Of a DNA stretch of 6,384 nt, positions 5,802 to 6,384 are shown piece after piece. The stretch is from the NCBI GenBank assembly GCA_051648405.1, contig JBOFFC010000148.1, positions 1-6,384 of the forward strand. Reading direction: 5' to 3'. The position numbers were made by a program, and so were the translations under genes. The notes beneath the pieces were generated by a model. It was not told the DNA's origin. It was given only the letters and a program-made list of their open reading frames with translations, and did no database searches. The stretch comes from JBOFFC01 sp051648405. GTDB lineage: Bacteria; Planctomycetota; Planctomycetia; Pirellulales; Lacipirellulaceae. The first letter of the stretch is position 1; each line of letters begins with the position of its first letter.

Positions 5802-6355
5802 TGCGTTCCCCCCTCGACCGCGCTCACTTCGTCGATCGTCACAGCCCCCGTGAGGCCGCGGAGCGAGACGCGCCGGCGCGCGCCCGACTCGGCCTCGATT
5901 ACCGCGTAGCCGTCTTGGGTCGATCCATCGGGAGAGAAGGCAAGACCCGCGACGGGTGTCGGTTCGACGGCGCCGGGTGGGGCGAGGGCCAGCTCGCGGA
6001 ACAGCGCCCCGTCGAGCCGCTGCGACGTCGTCGGCGGGCCGCCCCCTGGGGCGGCGGGGGTTGCCCCCCCGTGGGCCTCGGCCAGCGTGACGAGCTGGTA
6101 GTCGGACGTCCCCAACAGGGGCTGAAACCACAGCGGCGCGCCGCGGCGCATCGCTTCCAGGCGGGCGTCGGACCAGGCGGTCCGCAACGCTTCGGCCGCG
6201 CCGTCGGCGCGGGTCCGGTCGAGCGAACGGCTCCACAGCGGCGCAGAGATCGCCCCGGCGGCGACCACCAGCGCCAAGACGAGCAGCACCTCCACCAGGG
6301 TGAAGGCGCGGCGCGGCGCGGCGCTACTTCGAGTCGTCGAGCGTGATGTCGTCAT
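5798..6355 (-). CDS. gspH: GspH minor pseudopilin
   Basis: This 185-residue protein has a type IV prepilin-like leader: a 17-residue basic N-terminus ending RRA, then FTLVEVLLVLALVVAAG, a hydrophobic helix with the conserved Glu at +5 (Glu22). Processing by a GspO/PilD-type prepilin peptidase is expected between Ala17 and Phe18. Ala instead of the usual Gly at -1 is notable. The C-terminal half carries LAFSPDGSTQDGYAVI followed by RRVSLRGLTGAVTI (about residues 138-174), the beta-rich pattern of the GspH/FimT family (F-x-PDGS, then TG-x-V). In the T2SS model GspH links the pseudopilus shaft to the I-J-K tip. There is no other ATG, GTG or TTG between this ATG and the cleavage site, so the 32-bp overlap with gspG appears genuine. 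The TGA stop overlaps the gspI ATG (ATGA). A Gly/Pro/Ala-rich loop lies at about 96-109. Length is typical of the family. Confidence 0.87.
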   Translation of the reverse strand: MTTSRSTTRSSAAPRRAFTLVEVLLVLALVVAAGAISAPLWSRSLDRTRADGAAEALRTAWSDARLEAMRRGAPLWFQPLLGTSDYQLVTLAEAHGGATPAAPGGGPPTTSQRLDGALFRELALAPPGAVEPTPVAGLAFSPDGSTQDGYAVIEAESGARRRVSLRGLTGAVTIDEVSAVEGGTQ

Positions 6356-6384
6356 CGCTCCCGTCTTGGCCGTCGGGGCCGGTG
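6324..6384 (-). CDS. gspG: GspG major pseudopilin, C-terminal end (partial)
   Basis: Only the last 20 codons (the first split by the window edge), ending in TAG at 6326-6324, are in the window. They read roughly TGPDGQDGSDDDITLDDSK. The GPDGxxGSDDDI pattern is the acidic C-terminal loop of type II secretion major pseudopilins, which in characterised GspG proteins coordinates a calcium ion needed for subunit stability. GspG polymerises into the periplasmic pseudopilus shaft. The identification is supported by the gspH-I-J-K genes directly downstream, the usual gene order. The N-terminal prepilin signal is outside the window, so its integrity cannot be judged. The C-terminal codons overlap the start of gspH by 32 bp in another frame. 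Confidence is good because motif and context agree, although only a short piece is seen. Confidence 0.82.
   Translation of the reverse strand, partial: TGPDGQDGSDDDITLDDSK

Noticed and set aside
4105..5853. 582-codon open frame on the plus strand opposite gspI, gspJ and the start of gspK
   Set aside because: The translation is Arg-rich low complexity without recognisable motifs. The opposite strand carries pseudopilin leaders with correct starts.

Overview
The window looks like very GC-rich DNA from a free-living environmental bacterium, most plausibly a planctomycete (Planctomycetota, Pirellulales-like). That guess rests on composition, protein style (Ala/Gly-rich linkers, pseudopilin sequences) and the gene set, not on a diagnostic marker, and is an inference. 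All convincing genes lie on the minus strand, so transcription runs from right (6384) to left (1).

Almost the whole window (179-6384) is the distal half of a type II secretion system (T2SS) pseudopilus operon. In transcription order it holds the C-terminal end of gspG (major pseudopilin, cut by the window edge), gspH, gspI, gspJ, gspK (minor pseudopilins, with a very enlarged GspK), a GspL-like inner-membrane protein built as a PilM-like plus PilN-like fusion, and a GspM-like protein whose C-terminus carries what looks like a PilP/GspC-type periplasmic domain. The genes are packed tightly. H/I, I/J, J/K and L/M each overlap by 4 bp (ATGA or GTGA), G/H overlap by 32 bp, and only K/L has a gap (55 bp). 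One transcript with translational coupling is therefore likely. No promoter is visible inside the cluster, so it presumably lies upstream of the window.

In the T2SS model, GspG forms the shaft of a short periplasmic pseudopilus. GspI, J and K form the tip complex and GspH joins tip to shaft. GspL and GspM form the inner-membrane platform linking the cytoplasmic ATPase GspE to pseudopilus assembly, and GspC-type domains contact the outer-membrane secretin GspD. Here no separate gspC or gspN is seen between gspK and the operon end. A C-terminal domain on the GspM-like protein may do the GspC job. GspE, GspF and GspD are not in the window.

Left of the operon (42-178) is a 137-bp intergenic stretch with a compact repeat element (121-163), then a strong Shine-Dalgarno sequence and the first 14 codons of another minus-strand gene that runs off the left edge. 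Its few residues are weakly reminiscent of the N-terminal DNA-binding part of IS4/Tn5-type transposases, but that is speculative. Nothing here is a clear-cut new system. The most interesting points are the domain rearrangements in the secretion platform (GspM+PilP-like, PilM+PilN-like) and the enlarged GspK with three Asn-x-Asn modules.
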